NCBI RefSeq assembly: GCF_910592395.1
Contig: NC_088322.1
Location: 7,063,431-7,127,430, forward strand
Direction: 5' to 3'
Length of the DNA stretch: 64,000 nucleotides
Origin: Lineus longissimus
Taxonomy: Eukaryota; Nemertea; Pilidiophora; Heteronemertea; Lineidae
In this document: in pieces, positions 9,907 through 21,700 of the stretch
Layout: each line of letters opens with the position of its first letter
How positions within the stretch are numbered: the first letter of the stretch is position 1
Made by a program: the position numbers and the translations under genes
Notes under the pieces: model-generated
Told to the model about the DNA's origin: nothing
The model's input: only the letters and a program-made list of their open reading frames with translations
The model's database searches: none

Positions 9907-12214
9907 GCTAGTGGGCTTAGGTTGGGACGATCCATTCCCTTCCACGCGAGAGAAGTCAGTTCGTACATGGCTAGAGGAACTACCCCAAGTCGAATCGTTT
10001 GAAGTTCCTAGATGTTATCACAGAGGACAGCCCTTGACTTCAGAGTTGCACACATTCACGGATGCGTCTAGTCTTGCGTATGCTGCTGTAGTGTACGTCA
10101 GGGATTGTTACTCTGATGGTACCATTACAGTTCGTATCATTATCGCTAAGGCAAGGGTTACGCCTTTGAAATCCGTGAGCATTCCTCGCTTGGAACTAAT
10201 GGGTGCTGTTCTAGGATTGCGTCTGGCCATCAAGTGCAAGGAGTTGTTAGGCCTGACGACACTGATGTTTTGGACAGATAGCATGGACGTGGTATTTTGG
10301 ATTCGCGGCCAGTCCAGACGCTATAAGCCATTCATATCACATCGAATCGCCGAGATCCAAGAGGAAACCTGTCCCCAGCAATGGAGGCACGTCCCCGGAA
10401 AGAAGAATCCAGCGGACCTGGCGACTAGAGGCGCCTCAGTTCATGATCTGATTCACGACAGTTTCTGGACCTATGGACCGGACTTTCTCCAATTGGAAGA
10501 AAAGAATTGGCCAACGCCAAAGAACATTGATCAACCAGAGTTTTCCGAACAAGCTCAAGATGAAATTCCAAAGAACAAAGTTCAGACTTTCGCCACTTGT
10601 CATGGAGAAAACACCTTGGTGAATGAATCGATCATCGACTGTCATCGGTACTCAAGTATGTCCAGATTGGTGCGTGTGACTGCTTGGGTGTTGAGATTCG
10701 TTCACGTCCTGAAGACAAGACAGAAACCATCTTACCCAGTTCTGGAACTCAGGGAGTTAGACCGAGCTGAGCAATATTGGATCAGACAGGTTCAACAAGA
10801 GACTCTCAGTCCAGTCATAAAGAGTCTGCGAAGCGACAAGCCTTGCACGTCAGGAAACTTGAAGCCGCTTCTTCCCTTCCTAGACGATGAGGGATTTGTT
10901 CGTGTCGGAGGGAGATTACAAAACTCAGATTTGCCCTTTCACGTGAGGCACCCATATCTAGTCCCACGGCAGAGTCACGTCGCCCAGCTCCTAGTCCGCA
11001 GAGTTCATTGTAACGGTAGACATGCCCGTGGTGTGAACGCAAGCTTAGCCGACCTCCGTCAGAAGTACTGGGTCGTGCATGGACGGGAGGAGTTAAAGAA
11101 GTATGCCAGAGGATGTGTGGTCTGCAACATGAAACGTAAACGGCCGTATAAGCAGGTGATGGCGCCGCTTCCATCTCATCGAATCACAGTTCGTATTAGA
11201 GCCTTTGCGAAGACTGGAGTGGATTATGCTGGACCGTATTTAGTGAAAATATCGAGAAAAACTAACGCCAAACGTTGGTTGTGTCTCTTCACGTGCACAA
11301 CCTCAAGAGCCGTGCATCTGGAAATCGCTTACGGTCTGGACACAGACAGTTTTCTACTCGCCTTCTCACGCATGGTTGCTAGGAGGGGAAAACCTGAACT
11401 TGTGATATCTGACAACGGAACCAACTTCGTGGGGGCAAACCGCGAATTGGGTGAGTTGGTCCGAGGACTTGACCAAACGAAGATCGTGGAGGATGCTGCC
11501 AATTGAGCGATAGAGTGGCGATTCAATCCACCAGGCGGTTCCCACCACGGAGGGTTCTTTGAAGCTCTTATAAAATCGGCGAAGAAAGCCTTAAAATCCA
11601 TCGTAGGCGAGGCCAAGCTCACTGATGAGGAGCTAGTTACAGTAGTAGCGGAGGTTGAGGGCATCCTCAACTCTAGGCCACTTACCTACTGCAGTGATGA
11701 TCCCAATGATGACGTTGTTTTGACACCAAACCACTTTCTGATCGGCCAAGCTGGAGGCCAGCTTGCACCCCGCGTCCTGGAGGATATAGCAGCAAGTCCA
11801 AGAGATCGTTGGAGATACATTCAACAGATGGTTACCCAGATATGGCGCCGGTGGAACCGAGAGTTCCTTAGTTTACTTCAAACCCGCGGAAAATGGCTGG
11901 ATATCAAGCAAGATCCAGAAGTTGGAGATATAGTTTTAGTAGCCGACTGGACCAACCCAAAGGGCAAGTGGCCACTGGGACGAATCGTGGAAACCCTGCC
12001 GTGTAAAGACGGACATGCCCGTAGCGTGCGGGTTGAGTCGCGTGGGAAGGAGTTTCTGAGACCTATCAGCAAGATTTGCCCCCTCTACGTTAACAATGCA
12101 GATTCGGTGGCCAACGGCCTTGCGTTGGACCACGGGGGGGAGCGTGTTGGGGCGCAGGACCCCGCTGCGGAGACCGATCAGCCGGTTGCGGCTGACGGGG
12201 AAAAGGTCACATAA
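9907..12214 (+). pseudogene. BEL pol, 3' part: RNase H and integrase
   Basis: It resumes pol in frame after the Harbinger element. RNase H motifs are FTDAS (about 10055), LELMGA, FWTDS and NPADLATRG. The integrase has an H2C2 zinc-binding segment (about 11009-11130), GVDYAGP with the first catalytic Asp and SDNGTNF with the second. A TGA at 11504-11506 then interrupts the frame before the catalytic Glu (FFEALIKSAKKAL, about 11557). The same frame is open again to 12214 and holds the C-terminal DUF5641-type region, running about 70 bp into the 3' LTR. The premature stop would remove the catalytic Glu and C-terminus, so the copy is defective. Confidence 0.88.
12131..12144 (+). promoter_or_regulatory. 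BEL polypurine tract
   Basis: CACGGGGGGGAGCG lies immediately before the 3' LTR. Its position and G run fit the plus-strand primer. Confidence 0.75.
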
Positions 12215-12842
12215 TTTAGGAGGAGAGACGATAACGACGAGGGATTTCTCTAATTTCTACTTTTTTTCGGACTTTTAAATCTGGCATTTTTGGCAGGTCG
12301 GTGTGGATAGGGAGGAGGCTTGGATTGGATGAGCGGGAAGAGTGGATATCGTCTATTCTGGAGATATTGACATCGGGTTGAGAAATCGTTTTGTTTGGAG
12401 CATAAACGGACGTTTTTGTGCCGTGTTTGGCGCCACTATTTTTCTCGCGCCGTGGCTCATGAAGGGAGGCCTCCCGCCCGCGATTATTTAGATCGTTCTA
12501 TTCCAATACGGAGAACGTGAGTAACATTTTATTCATTGATTTATTTGGATTCGGATAGACCGATGAGATCTTTGTGAACTTTGTTCGTGTACATATGTTG
12601 TCGTGTTCGGAATCGTGTCTATTCGTATTATTCTAAATCTAAACCACGTGAATGGATTCTGGAAGGATCTGTTCAATCATATCGTAAATGTGGAGCTCGC
12701 CAAGCCAGGATCGAGAGCAAGTGGACTCATAGAGAATTGAAGAAACCAGGCTGTGGTAAGTTTGTGACATTTTAGTACTTTATAGATACAGTCCTCACAT
12801 CGCCTTAGTGTATGGGAGGTCAATTATAGCTGCGCCCAAACA
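12145..12842 (+). repeat. BEL 3' LTR (698 bp)
   Basis: Same length and ends as the 5' LTR with three mismatches. It is followed by the CTACA duplication at 12843-12847. Confidence 0.95.
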
Positions 12843-12940
12843 CTACACATAAACGATTCATGCCACGAATTATGCACAGTGCAAATGTGTGCTGTGCCAT
12901 TCGGTAATTGATTCCCTTACATTCGGGACTGGAAACTCCA

Positions 12941-13451
12941 AAAGGGGTCATCCCTATGTTCCCCGGTACCTATGTTCCCCGGTACCTATCTTCCCCAAGA
13001 GGTACCTACCTTCCCCCAAGAGGTACCTATGTTCCCCCAAGAGGTACCTATGTTCCCCGGTACCTATGTTCCCCCATATAGTTTTTATGATACAGTGTAT
13101 GTACCAATTTAAAGCAAAGGCGCGTGCACCTTTGCCTTTAAGTCACGAAACAATGAATCTATGCTGAGTAAAAATGTCTTTTAATACAAACAAAAAATAC
13201 TGAAACGCTGCTTTTTGGGGAATTTCTGGGAATTGAAATTTCCTGGAATTCAGTGATTTCATTCTGTGAGGTCTTTCCAGGAATTTGTGGAAACAAATCG
13301 TATCACAAAAAACACACTTTTCTTTGCGGACATAGGTACTGGGAACATAGGTACCTTGGGAACATAGGTACCGGGGAACATAGATACCTCATCGGGGAAC
13401 ATAGGTACCTCTTCGGGGAACATAGGTACCGGGGAACATAGGTATGCTCCC
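12941..13451. mobile_element. Foldback element FB1 (511 bp), only in U1
   Basis: Both arms are arrays of a 16-21-bp unit. The left arm (12944-13075) repeats CCTATGTTCCCCGGTA with variants containing CCAAGAGGTA. The right arm (13332-13451) has the reverse complement, ACATAGGTACCGGGGA. CTCCA at 12936-12940 is repeated at 13452-13456. U2 and U3 have a single CTCC-ACAATGAGG join at this place, so the uninserted state is visible. The middle (about 13080-13330) is AT-rich without coding potential. ORFs here only reflect the repeats. Confidence 0.85.
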
Positions 13452-14000
13452 CTCCACAATGAGGTTGTTTCGACAGATTCTGTAGCACACCGAATGTGCC
13501 AAGAGCAGTCCACTGCGTAAGTATATGGTGAGACTAGATCAGAGGGCAGCCCAAAATGCAGAGCGCCAACGGTCATTCCAGTTCAAGGGAAGGGGATTCC
13601 TGAACCGGAAGAGAAAAGAGAGCCGAGTACTTCTGAAGACAAACCGATGATCAAAGTGCAAGATTTCACACCCATGGCATGAATCCACTCATGCACTCGA
13701 TGTTATTTTGAAATCCAGCTCAGGTTAACAGCGCAGTGGCCATTGAAAGTGAGGTGTGTGTGATCGACAAATGGGTTCACCGAATGCTGCTTTGTTTACC
13801 GCATAGATATAGTGTATGCACACGGCAGAATCAGCTGAAATTTGGGTGATGTGCACGGTAAAGTGAGGCGCGCGAAATACAGAAAAATGACACATATCTT
13901 CAGTGGTTTTGGCGAAGGCAACGGGGGCAATACCGGTGGAAGTTTGATAATATGAGTTCTAGGGGACTGTGTGGTGTTATATTCAGCAATATACATACCC

Positions 14001-14394
14001 TGTTTCCTCAGGTATACCGTCTTTGGGCGACATATTTAAGAGGCCCGAAGGGATGAATACCTCGCATACCTAATACAAAGTTTAGGCCTAGTGGATTAGA
14101 CTGACTGGCTCAGATCGTGGCGGAGACCTATGGCCAGAGGCACCCACTACTTGCAGTCCAACACCATTGTTCGATGGGATTTTAAATGAATTGAATGGGT
14201 TGTATTACGAGACAATCGTGTTTGGGCTTAATTCATGGCGTGACCGAGGCGGAGCAAATGGACAATGCCCATTTATCACGTGGGCAAAGAATAACCGCCC
14301 CGCATGTGGTGAACCCTACTGCATACCCCACCCAATGTATGGACACTGTCATTTTGTATTAGCGGTATAGGAAGACGGTATACGTGAGGAAACA
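14001..14394. mobile_element. MITE-like element in U1 (394 bp)
   Basis: Inverted ends: TGTTTCCTCAGGTATACCG at 14001 pairs with CGGTATACGTGAGGAAACA ending at 14394. It is present in all three tandem units, so it predates the triplication. A left-end fragment is also found at 58463-58721. A 67-codon ORF inside is not supported by any domain. No clear target duplication. Confidence 0.65.
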
Positions 14395-15895
14395 TAAAGT
14401 ATATTCCTGGTACATGCGTGAATAGTAGTTGTTACAAGGTAGTCATCTGACTACGACAAAATAACATCCCGCATGAAGCATACACGCATAGGAGAACTGC
14501 CCTTGTGGGACACAACTTCACGTCCAGTGATATGCGCCATGATGCCCCCTTATAGGCATGGTTCCCTGTCTCTTCGGTTTTTGAAGACGTTTCTTCCGCC
14601 TCTCAACAATGCTTGAAAATTGCTGCGGAGGCACTCGATCAAAACACAGCTTGTTGCATGTAGCATTTTTTATTTTGTTTCAAAAATCATATTTGGAATC
14701 ACCAGATAAACCTACCCATGCACACGTGTTGCTGTCAGTTGGTTTGAACCATACATCCCAAAAAGTAGTGCAGCGGTGAAAATCAATGAAAAAAGCGCCA
14801 CCTATTTTCAGACCCCAACCTTGAATTCGTCACACATAACGTCCAAAACATTTCATGGTTAGACAGGTTTGGATATTATTTGGTTGTGAACGCGTTCGTC
14901 GCTGATTTATTCTAGGAAAGCGTTATGAGCGTGTGGATTGTGCCAATTTAACTTGAAAATGGCTAAGGCGTTTATAACAGGTGCCAGACCGTGAGAATAA
15001 AAAAGCTATGTGACCTGGTACGGTTGCGTCGGAATAAGCTTTATGTAGGTAAACTCAGTTAATCCATGTGCATGTGCACATGAAGGCAAGTAGTCCAATT
15101 TCGGCATCAACACTGTCTCAACAATGAGAGACCAGATTCGCACCCAGTGCTTTCTGGCATTTTTAACCTCATATCTGGAATGATCGCCGCTTGAGTCCAA
15201 TTTCCCCCGTCTTTTTTTTCCCCCGTCTTTTTCGTCTTCGAACACGCAATCAATATCGTTGTGACTATCATGAATCGTCCGTTGTGCTTCGAAAACTGTT
15301 GGAGGCTACACCTGCGCCACATTTGTCTGGTGTTGTTAGATACTTTTGTTTGAATCCGACAAAAAAATGTGTTGGTGCCCTGGATTAAACATGTACTGAA
15401 TACGGGCATGGGTGAATGTTTAGTCTTCCTGAAGCAGATTACTTTTTTTTGCAAGATTCCATTAAACATACGTTGAAAAAAACAGTGACGCATCCTCCCA
15501 TAGTTTCCCATATAATAATGATTATTACTCGGATCACACACATGACGTACACATCGAAAGCAATCTCCTGGAGCATTCCGTAAATCACGTGTTCAGATGT
15601 TTATGCAGCATTTCGATCTTTGGTAGTACGTGTACATAATTCCCCCACAGACGTTGGTTTCTTCGGAAGTTGCCCTGGCGGCCTGGTGGATCTTTGATCT
15701 ATACTCTATGGCGCAATATTTCCCAGGACGCCGAGGATTCGGTTTACAAATCACTGGAAAACATTATGTGTGCATTCGATGATATCAATTTTAGGAATTG
15801 ATACTGAACTGGAGTTATTGGTTGTCTCACTAAACCGCGAGTACAATGTACCTTATATAGCTTTAATTCGTTCTTGGTGTTACCACGTAACTTAA

Positions 15896-16230
15896 AGCGA
15901 ACTGGAACCGCCGAGCCAGTTCGTATGACCTCGTTTTCATTTCCCGCGTATCGGGTGATCAGAACGAGGCATGAATGAAACATGGCGCCTAGCTGTCAAT
16001 CATTGAGTGACGTCACTACTATGGAATTTACTACGAAAACTCATGAATGAAAGATCGCATGACTCACGTGATTCTCACATGATTCTCAATAATAACAAAT
16101 TGAACTGCGCATGCTCGGGCACTGGGGGCGGAGCTACAAATCTGAACTCGAATATGAAGTTGGAAGTTCGACATTCTCGGGCGGTGAAAGTCGAAAAGTT
16201 GAATAAATCGCTCGGCGGTTCCAGTTCGCT
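15896..16230. mobile_element. TTAA-flanked MITE (335 bp), only in U1
   Basis: Perfect 20-bp inverted ends AGCGAACTGGAACCGCCGAG, flanked by TTAA at 15892-15895 and 16231-16234. U2 (25476-25479) and U3 (34542-34545) have a single TTAA at the same place. A TTAA duplication is typical of piggyBac-type transposases, although these ends do not start with the CCC common in that family. No coding capacity. Confidence 0.88.
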
Positions 16231-17739
16231 TTAATTATCAAGATATGCTGTATCGAATTATTTAGAAAACAAACAGCCTGTGTTTAAAGTTATATGAGTA
16301 TATCAAGAACACGGTGGCTAAATGTATTAGTTTGCCGCATAAAAATACGTGCTTACCTGGCAAGGAAGTGACGACTAAAAAGAAACATACAAAAGATTAG
16401 TTCATTTTGAGAGACGTTTGGCCCGTATTTATTTATTTATTTCCCGATTGTACCCCTCCAACACTGTAATGGGAGGGTTTTGTTTGTATTATGTTCATTG
16501 CAAAGGTTAACCAATACCTTTACCCACCGCCGTGAAGAAGGTGGGCGGACCACAAGTGCTTAAAATTGTTACCTATCTCTGATGTTTTCTTATACATATC
16601 TCGTGTCAATTTCAGCACATTGGCTAGCGGAAATATCAAATAGTACTTTCACTTGAAGAATAATCAGGTCATATTTGTTGATAATTGCATACACTGTATG
16701 TGATAACTGTGTTAGTACAATGTCGGCCATGATGTCTAGGTCGTCCTCGTGAACACCGGTATCGGGTGCCATTTTGAAGAGGCCTCTTGGGGTGCCATAT
16801 ATTGCATGTATCATAATTGGCTATTTATACTCCATGAACAGTGTTATTTAAATGTTATTGTATGCACAGGTCGTCACAGTTATTGGCTAGGTCTTTCTAA
16901 TGTTTTGTTAATAGTCAGTGTTCCAGGGCGGTATGGGAAGCGGTGCTTTGCAGATTGTGCATGAGAACTGACAATTAAGGTTGAACCGGGGCCTACTTAG
17001 TCCTACTGGTACCCTTTTGTGGACCTCCGAAATGTGTGGTCCAACTTTTAAAGTACAGAATGGATACGCTACCGATATTCACGAGGACATCCCATATCTA
17101 AAGAACCGTGATTATACCAGGAATGAATAAAGACTAAGAACGTATAATGCGTTATAGCATCACCTTGTTCCTTACTAGATACCACATTATGATGATATGG
17201 GCATTTTACAGGACATATACATGTTAGCATTTCCTATCTAAGTGGTAACGCTCCTATTTTATGAATTATATCTTGTATAAATGTAAGAAGAATGCTTAAC
17301 TAGCTATTGGTTAGATAGACTACCAGTTAGGTCTAATTTTTAATTTAGGGAGCTTTTTGCAATTCTGCCCCCCCCCCCCGGTTTACTTGCTAAAACATGT
17401 CAGAAGGATGGGGGTGGGGGGGGGGGGGCTCCCCCATGTCAAACAGTTGTGTGAGTTCACTAGAGCTTGGCAGGTATATGGGGATGAGAGAGGTAACATT
17501 TTGTTTGTATTGGTCCTGCCTCAAATAGCAACTCTTGCAAATGGCTAGGTTCTTTTCTGGAACTGAGCACCATGCGATTAAAAATAATATATGTATATGG
17601 GGTGATTTTGTGTTGTTCATTCTTTTCCAGTTTATACGTGATGATATACATATGTTACATGTCTAACCAGTGGTGTTCAATGTGCTCAAGTCTCGTCTGT
17701 GACACATGACGGTTCTTTTTCTAATCTTTTCCACATCAG

Positions 17740-18061
17740 AAATGGACGCTTCTCGTATTCATACCGATTCAGTCGGCCTAAAGCGATACCTACCGCAGAT
17801 AATCTAGTTAGAAAATCACTTGATCTGCTCGATCAGTGCCTGAACAGCCGACAGTCGACAGAGAACCTATGCCAACGTTCTCTAGCGTTATGGACGGAAA
17901 CTTGGTCAAATGTGTGCAGCTACAACAGCCAGCCTACTCTCCGGTCAAAACGCCAGGGCTTCAACGAGTCAACTAATATTTTCCAAGTTTTCGGGCTCGA
18001 TACTGCACGCGCGGTGCTGATCCTTTGTGTTATTCTGATTTTAAACGAATATCTTCAGTGA
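17740..18061 (+). CDS. Possible terminal exon in U1, unknown product
   Basis: An open frame of about 107 codons follows a plausible acceptor (TTTTCCACATCAG) and ends TGA 18059-18061, directly followed by AATAAA. It starts NGRFSYSYRF and ends in a hydrophobic stretch ARAVLILCVILIL. The same 322 bp is open, without indels, in U2 and U3. Most differences between copies change amino acids, so selection for this frame is not shown. It is tail to tail with the LamG exon. It may be fortuitous. Confidence 0.25.
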
Positions 18062-18183
18062 AATAAATCCATGATATGTCAAATCCTAAAACCTAAAGGC
18101 AGCCCCCATTGAACGATAAAATTGCAGTAAAGCACTGTCACACCCTTCTCTGGCATTGCAAGTTTGAAAACATATATACCTAC

Positions 18184-18743
18184 CAAGATTTTCGACGATA
18201 AATTTCTGCGATAGAATACATTTAAATAGCATAAGCCTCGCCATCTTTCCTTGGAACTTCCAATTGTGCTTTCCAAATGCTTCACCTCCAAGATGAAAAG
18301 GATAATGTCGATTTCCCCACCATCTCCCATTGACAGGGCCAAGCTTTGTGAAATGGGTAACGTCCCAGCCATCCCAAAACACCATCGCCTTATATGACCT
18401 ACCGCCTTTTTTGTAGCGGATAGTCATTGCCAATAGGTGCCACCCTTCCTGTTTGTCAGAGCAAGAAATTTTCGCATGCGTAAAATATGCCCTTTCCCGA
18501 ACATAGTGTGCTACTGTTAGAGCTCTGTATCCAAGGCAAATGGAGAGCCTGTAGCCTTTCTCAATTTCATCAAGAATGTACTGCATCTGGCACCTCCATT
18601 TGACCTTAACGTAAAAAGCGATAGTGTAGGGCTTAGGATGTAACCCTGACGTGAAGCGTTGTTTGATATTGATGTTTTCATGTTTGCCGCCAGTCATTCG
18701 AAGAGCATGACCAAATGAAGTAGAGTATACATACTGTCCATTT
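18184..18743 (-). CDS. LamG-like (concanavalin fold) exon, U1 copy
   Basis: A 560-bp exon between an acceptor (TATGAATATTAG, exon starts 18743) and a donor (CTTG|GTAGGTAT, exon ends 18184). It encodes about 186 residues of a laminin-G-like jelly roll: NGQYVYSTSFG at the start, IAFYVKVK, ILDEIEKGYRLSI, then EGWHLLAMTIRYKKGGRSY and finally FQGKMARLMLFKCILSQ. Such domains occur in extracellular binding and adhesion proteins. The neighbouring exons, signal peptide and gene ends were not identified. A 2-bp indel between units falls just past the donor, which supports the splice site. Compared with U2 I count about 24 substitutions, about 20 of them changing amino acids. Confidence 0.7.
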
Positions 18744-21700
18744 CTAATATTCATAGGCAACGAGAAGAGTAGAATTATGTAGTAGTAATTAAATTACGTG
18801 TCCTGGATGTAGTTTATCACGTACATTTATACCGACAATAATCTGATGTAGCAATATCTGTGAAGTGGTATTTCACATGACAGACTGAGCTCTGTATGTT
18901 GTCACGCTTCAGAAAAGTACAAATAATTCGGCCCATGTCAAGGACTTTAGGCCGTTACTTTAACATGTCGTAGAAAACAAACAGCCAGATACCATTGCAG
19001 TGATGCCAAACCAAACAAATTACAAATGACGAGGCTACTGTCACATGAATCACCAATCCTCCAATGAAAGGACTAGCTGCCATTTGCTGCCTCTTGAACC
19101 GGAAAATACCAACCGGAAGAGGTCACATGTACTTTGGTAAACGCTGCTAGTGTCACTTAAAGCAACCGTTACAAATGGCGAGACTGGGAGATTGCTGAAT
19201 TACCATGATGAATATATACGACGAGGTAAAGACGTTATAGTCCCAAAGCACCCACACGGCTAAGGCGGCAGGGTACCAACCCATCTATAGCCAACTTTAC
19301 ATGCCATATATATTTTCCTTTTTAATCCATGAGGAATTATAGTGAAGATAACTCGCAAAATTGCTGAAAAATCCTGTCGGTAATAATCCAGGCGAGAAGT
19401 ACTAAACTGACTGTGTACTCACTTCACCATGGCATCGCTGCCATTCAGGTAGTAAAGTCGATACACTGCAGCAGGCAAAAGAATGAACAACTGTAAGGGA
19501 TGTGCAATTTACTTCGCACTAAGTGCTGAAGAACAGACCGGGCTTTGTGCGCAGCTCTGCAGCCGGGTGACCTAAGGCAGTGATTTCAGATCTGGCAAAA
19601 AAAGACAGCAGTCAGTCAAAATTTGGTCGTGTCATTACTGAACATCAGACCAAAATTTAGGAGAAAATCAGGCACGGAGCCCTCACCCGACGGCGTGTCT
19701 GCTGCAATAACTCCTGAATCGGCTCCTGTAACGCTCATAAATCCTTCTATACCCCGGACCCCGGACCAACGATCATCATGATTTTAGAAAAGAAGTCGGC
19801 GAGCTGGTCCACATTAGTGTCAACCTGTATATTTTTTTCTGAGTAAATGTACAGTGATAGGGGAGACCTTTATTCAAGAAAAAAACAGCACGAAATCTTA
19901 AAGCGACCCGGATACAAGATATTTTTATCCCTGCAACTTACGATTATTAACGATGGGTTGTGGGACAAAAATTGCTTATGTGCGGGTTAAACAGGTTACT
20001 TATCTATCGCAGGTCTCAGCAAGGCCGAACGATTGTTTTCGGAGTACCTAAAATTACCATCGCAAAAGATACACTTTTGTCGCATGCGATACAGATGTCC
20101 CTTCGACAAAAATCTCTCGTTTGCCTTGTTGGATAATTTCGTCTTTTTTACGTGAGAAAACCTTACCGTTATTCGGTATTCTTGGTGGTGTAACTTTATC
20201 TTTACAAGAGGAAATCCGCGTCGGTAGTGAGGTCAAGAGCATATATCCCATCAGAGATAAAAATGACCTTTTCGATGTCATGGCATACACCAGCAGTTCA
20301 GCACCGGAACCCTTAAACATAAACAGACAAGCTTCGAGTATTGTTTACACGGATGCCAAGGAATAACTTAAGTTGATGTACAAGTACGATGACTGTGTCG
20401 GTAGTGTTGACAGACTCGCATGCATACGAATTCTTCAGGAAATGATTTTGGCATAGATGCCCTAAATTTGCCTTTTTCAAAAGTTGCACGTGACCGGAAC
20501 GAACCCCAAATGTAGAGTACTGCCATCGGATTGTCTGGTTGCAAATGAGCACGCTGGAGAGGCAGACACGACGAAATCTTTGATTGCACAATCCATCGGA
20601 ATTTCCCTGAATGAAAGCCGGATGGCTCAGTGAGGCGCACAGGAAACAAACATGTAGCGGTACATGGCAAGGCATGCATTCAGATGGAGCCCTCCAGGAA
20701 GGCAAATAGACTGAACTGGAAGACACAATCACAATAATGGCAACTATCCTGATCAGTTGTAAAATATATTTTACAACAGTCGAGTACAAATGTTTGAATA
20801 TTGCTTCCATTGCTATATTAAAAGTACATCGATAAATTTCGTTGATGAGATGAAATGCGATATATATATATCCTATAAAATGAAATCGTTTAGAATCACA
20901 GGGCTCTGAGATCGCTATGTCAATTTGATCAACGATGCATGTAAGGCGGTATTTTGTACTTGATGTCGCAAGATACGGTACCTGGAATGAGGGTAAATCA
21001 CCGGCCTCCTACAAAAGCTGTGTTGGTCTCCCTTTCTGTAGCTTTACGGACAGAAGACAAGTTGGCACGGGCAGATTTCGTCGATGAAAGAAATAGTTGT
21101 GTAACACTTTCAAAATTTGCTTTGACAACCAAACGAATGTGGCATTCTGAAACAACACTTCAGTCTTCTTCATCTTCTCCGTTCTAATGTGGACAGTCCT
21201 ATTGTCTATTGGTGCAGGTCTCTGTCCTCATCTGTCTTCTGAATCCCTATCGGTACGCATCTTCATCACTTTCTGCCTGCTTTGTGGTTTTTGTAATTTC
21301 AGGTTTGCTTAAAAGCAATCGATTTTATCAATGCTCGATCATCACTGCTTTGTTAATATCGATTTGCGTTCGATTGTGACACAATGGTGATACGACCACC
21401 ATTGTGTGCCATCTGAATTGCCTTCCCGATGGTAAGTTGATGTAAACTAACTTCATGTAGTCCTATGTTTTATACCGGGCGCTGAACCATGAATATAGCA
21501 AGTCACAAAGACTAAGTGGTCACAATATTAACCAACCCTGGAACAACAGGGCTAAGGGTCTGGTTTGAAGTAGTACTAATATTTCTGGCAGAAGCATGAC
21601 TAGTGCCAAGGTACTGCAATCTCTAACGTAAGGCCTTTGTATCGTTCATAAAAGACTCATCAATTACAGTCCTCATCAATGACAATGCCCAATTCATACA

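Larger units (their letters stand above)
433..12842 (+). mobile_element. BEL/Pao LTR retrotransposon, interrupted by a Harbinger element
   Basis: A complete element of about 12.4 kb, or about 8.6 kb without the nested transposon. It has two 698-bp LTRs beginning TGTTGGGG and ending AAACA, and flanking CTACA duplications at 428-432 and 12843-12847. The internal order is leader, gag with a DUF1759-type region, zinc knuckles, aspartic protease, reverse transcriptase, RNase H and integrase, which is the BEL/Pao order. I counted only three mismatches between the LTRs (near 590, 919 and 930 of the 5' copy), so the insertion is young. The coding region nevertheless carries two in-frame stops and the 3.8-kb insertion, so this copy cannot move on its own. 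The family is a virus-like retroelement lineage (Belpaoviridae). Confidence 0.95.

Noticed and set aside
12889..13576. ORFs rich in VPRYLCSP-like and EHRYLFGEHRY repeats on both strands
   Set aside because: They are translations of the 16-bp unit arrays of FB1, with no start context or constraint.
17379..17430. C run followed by a G run as a functional hairpin or G-quadruplex
   Set aside because: Run lengths vary freely between the three units (also near 26630 and 35690), as expected of slippage in neutral sequence.
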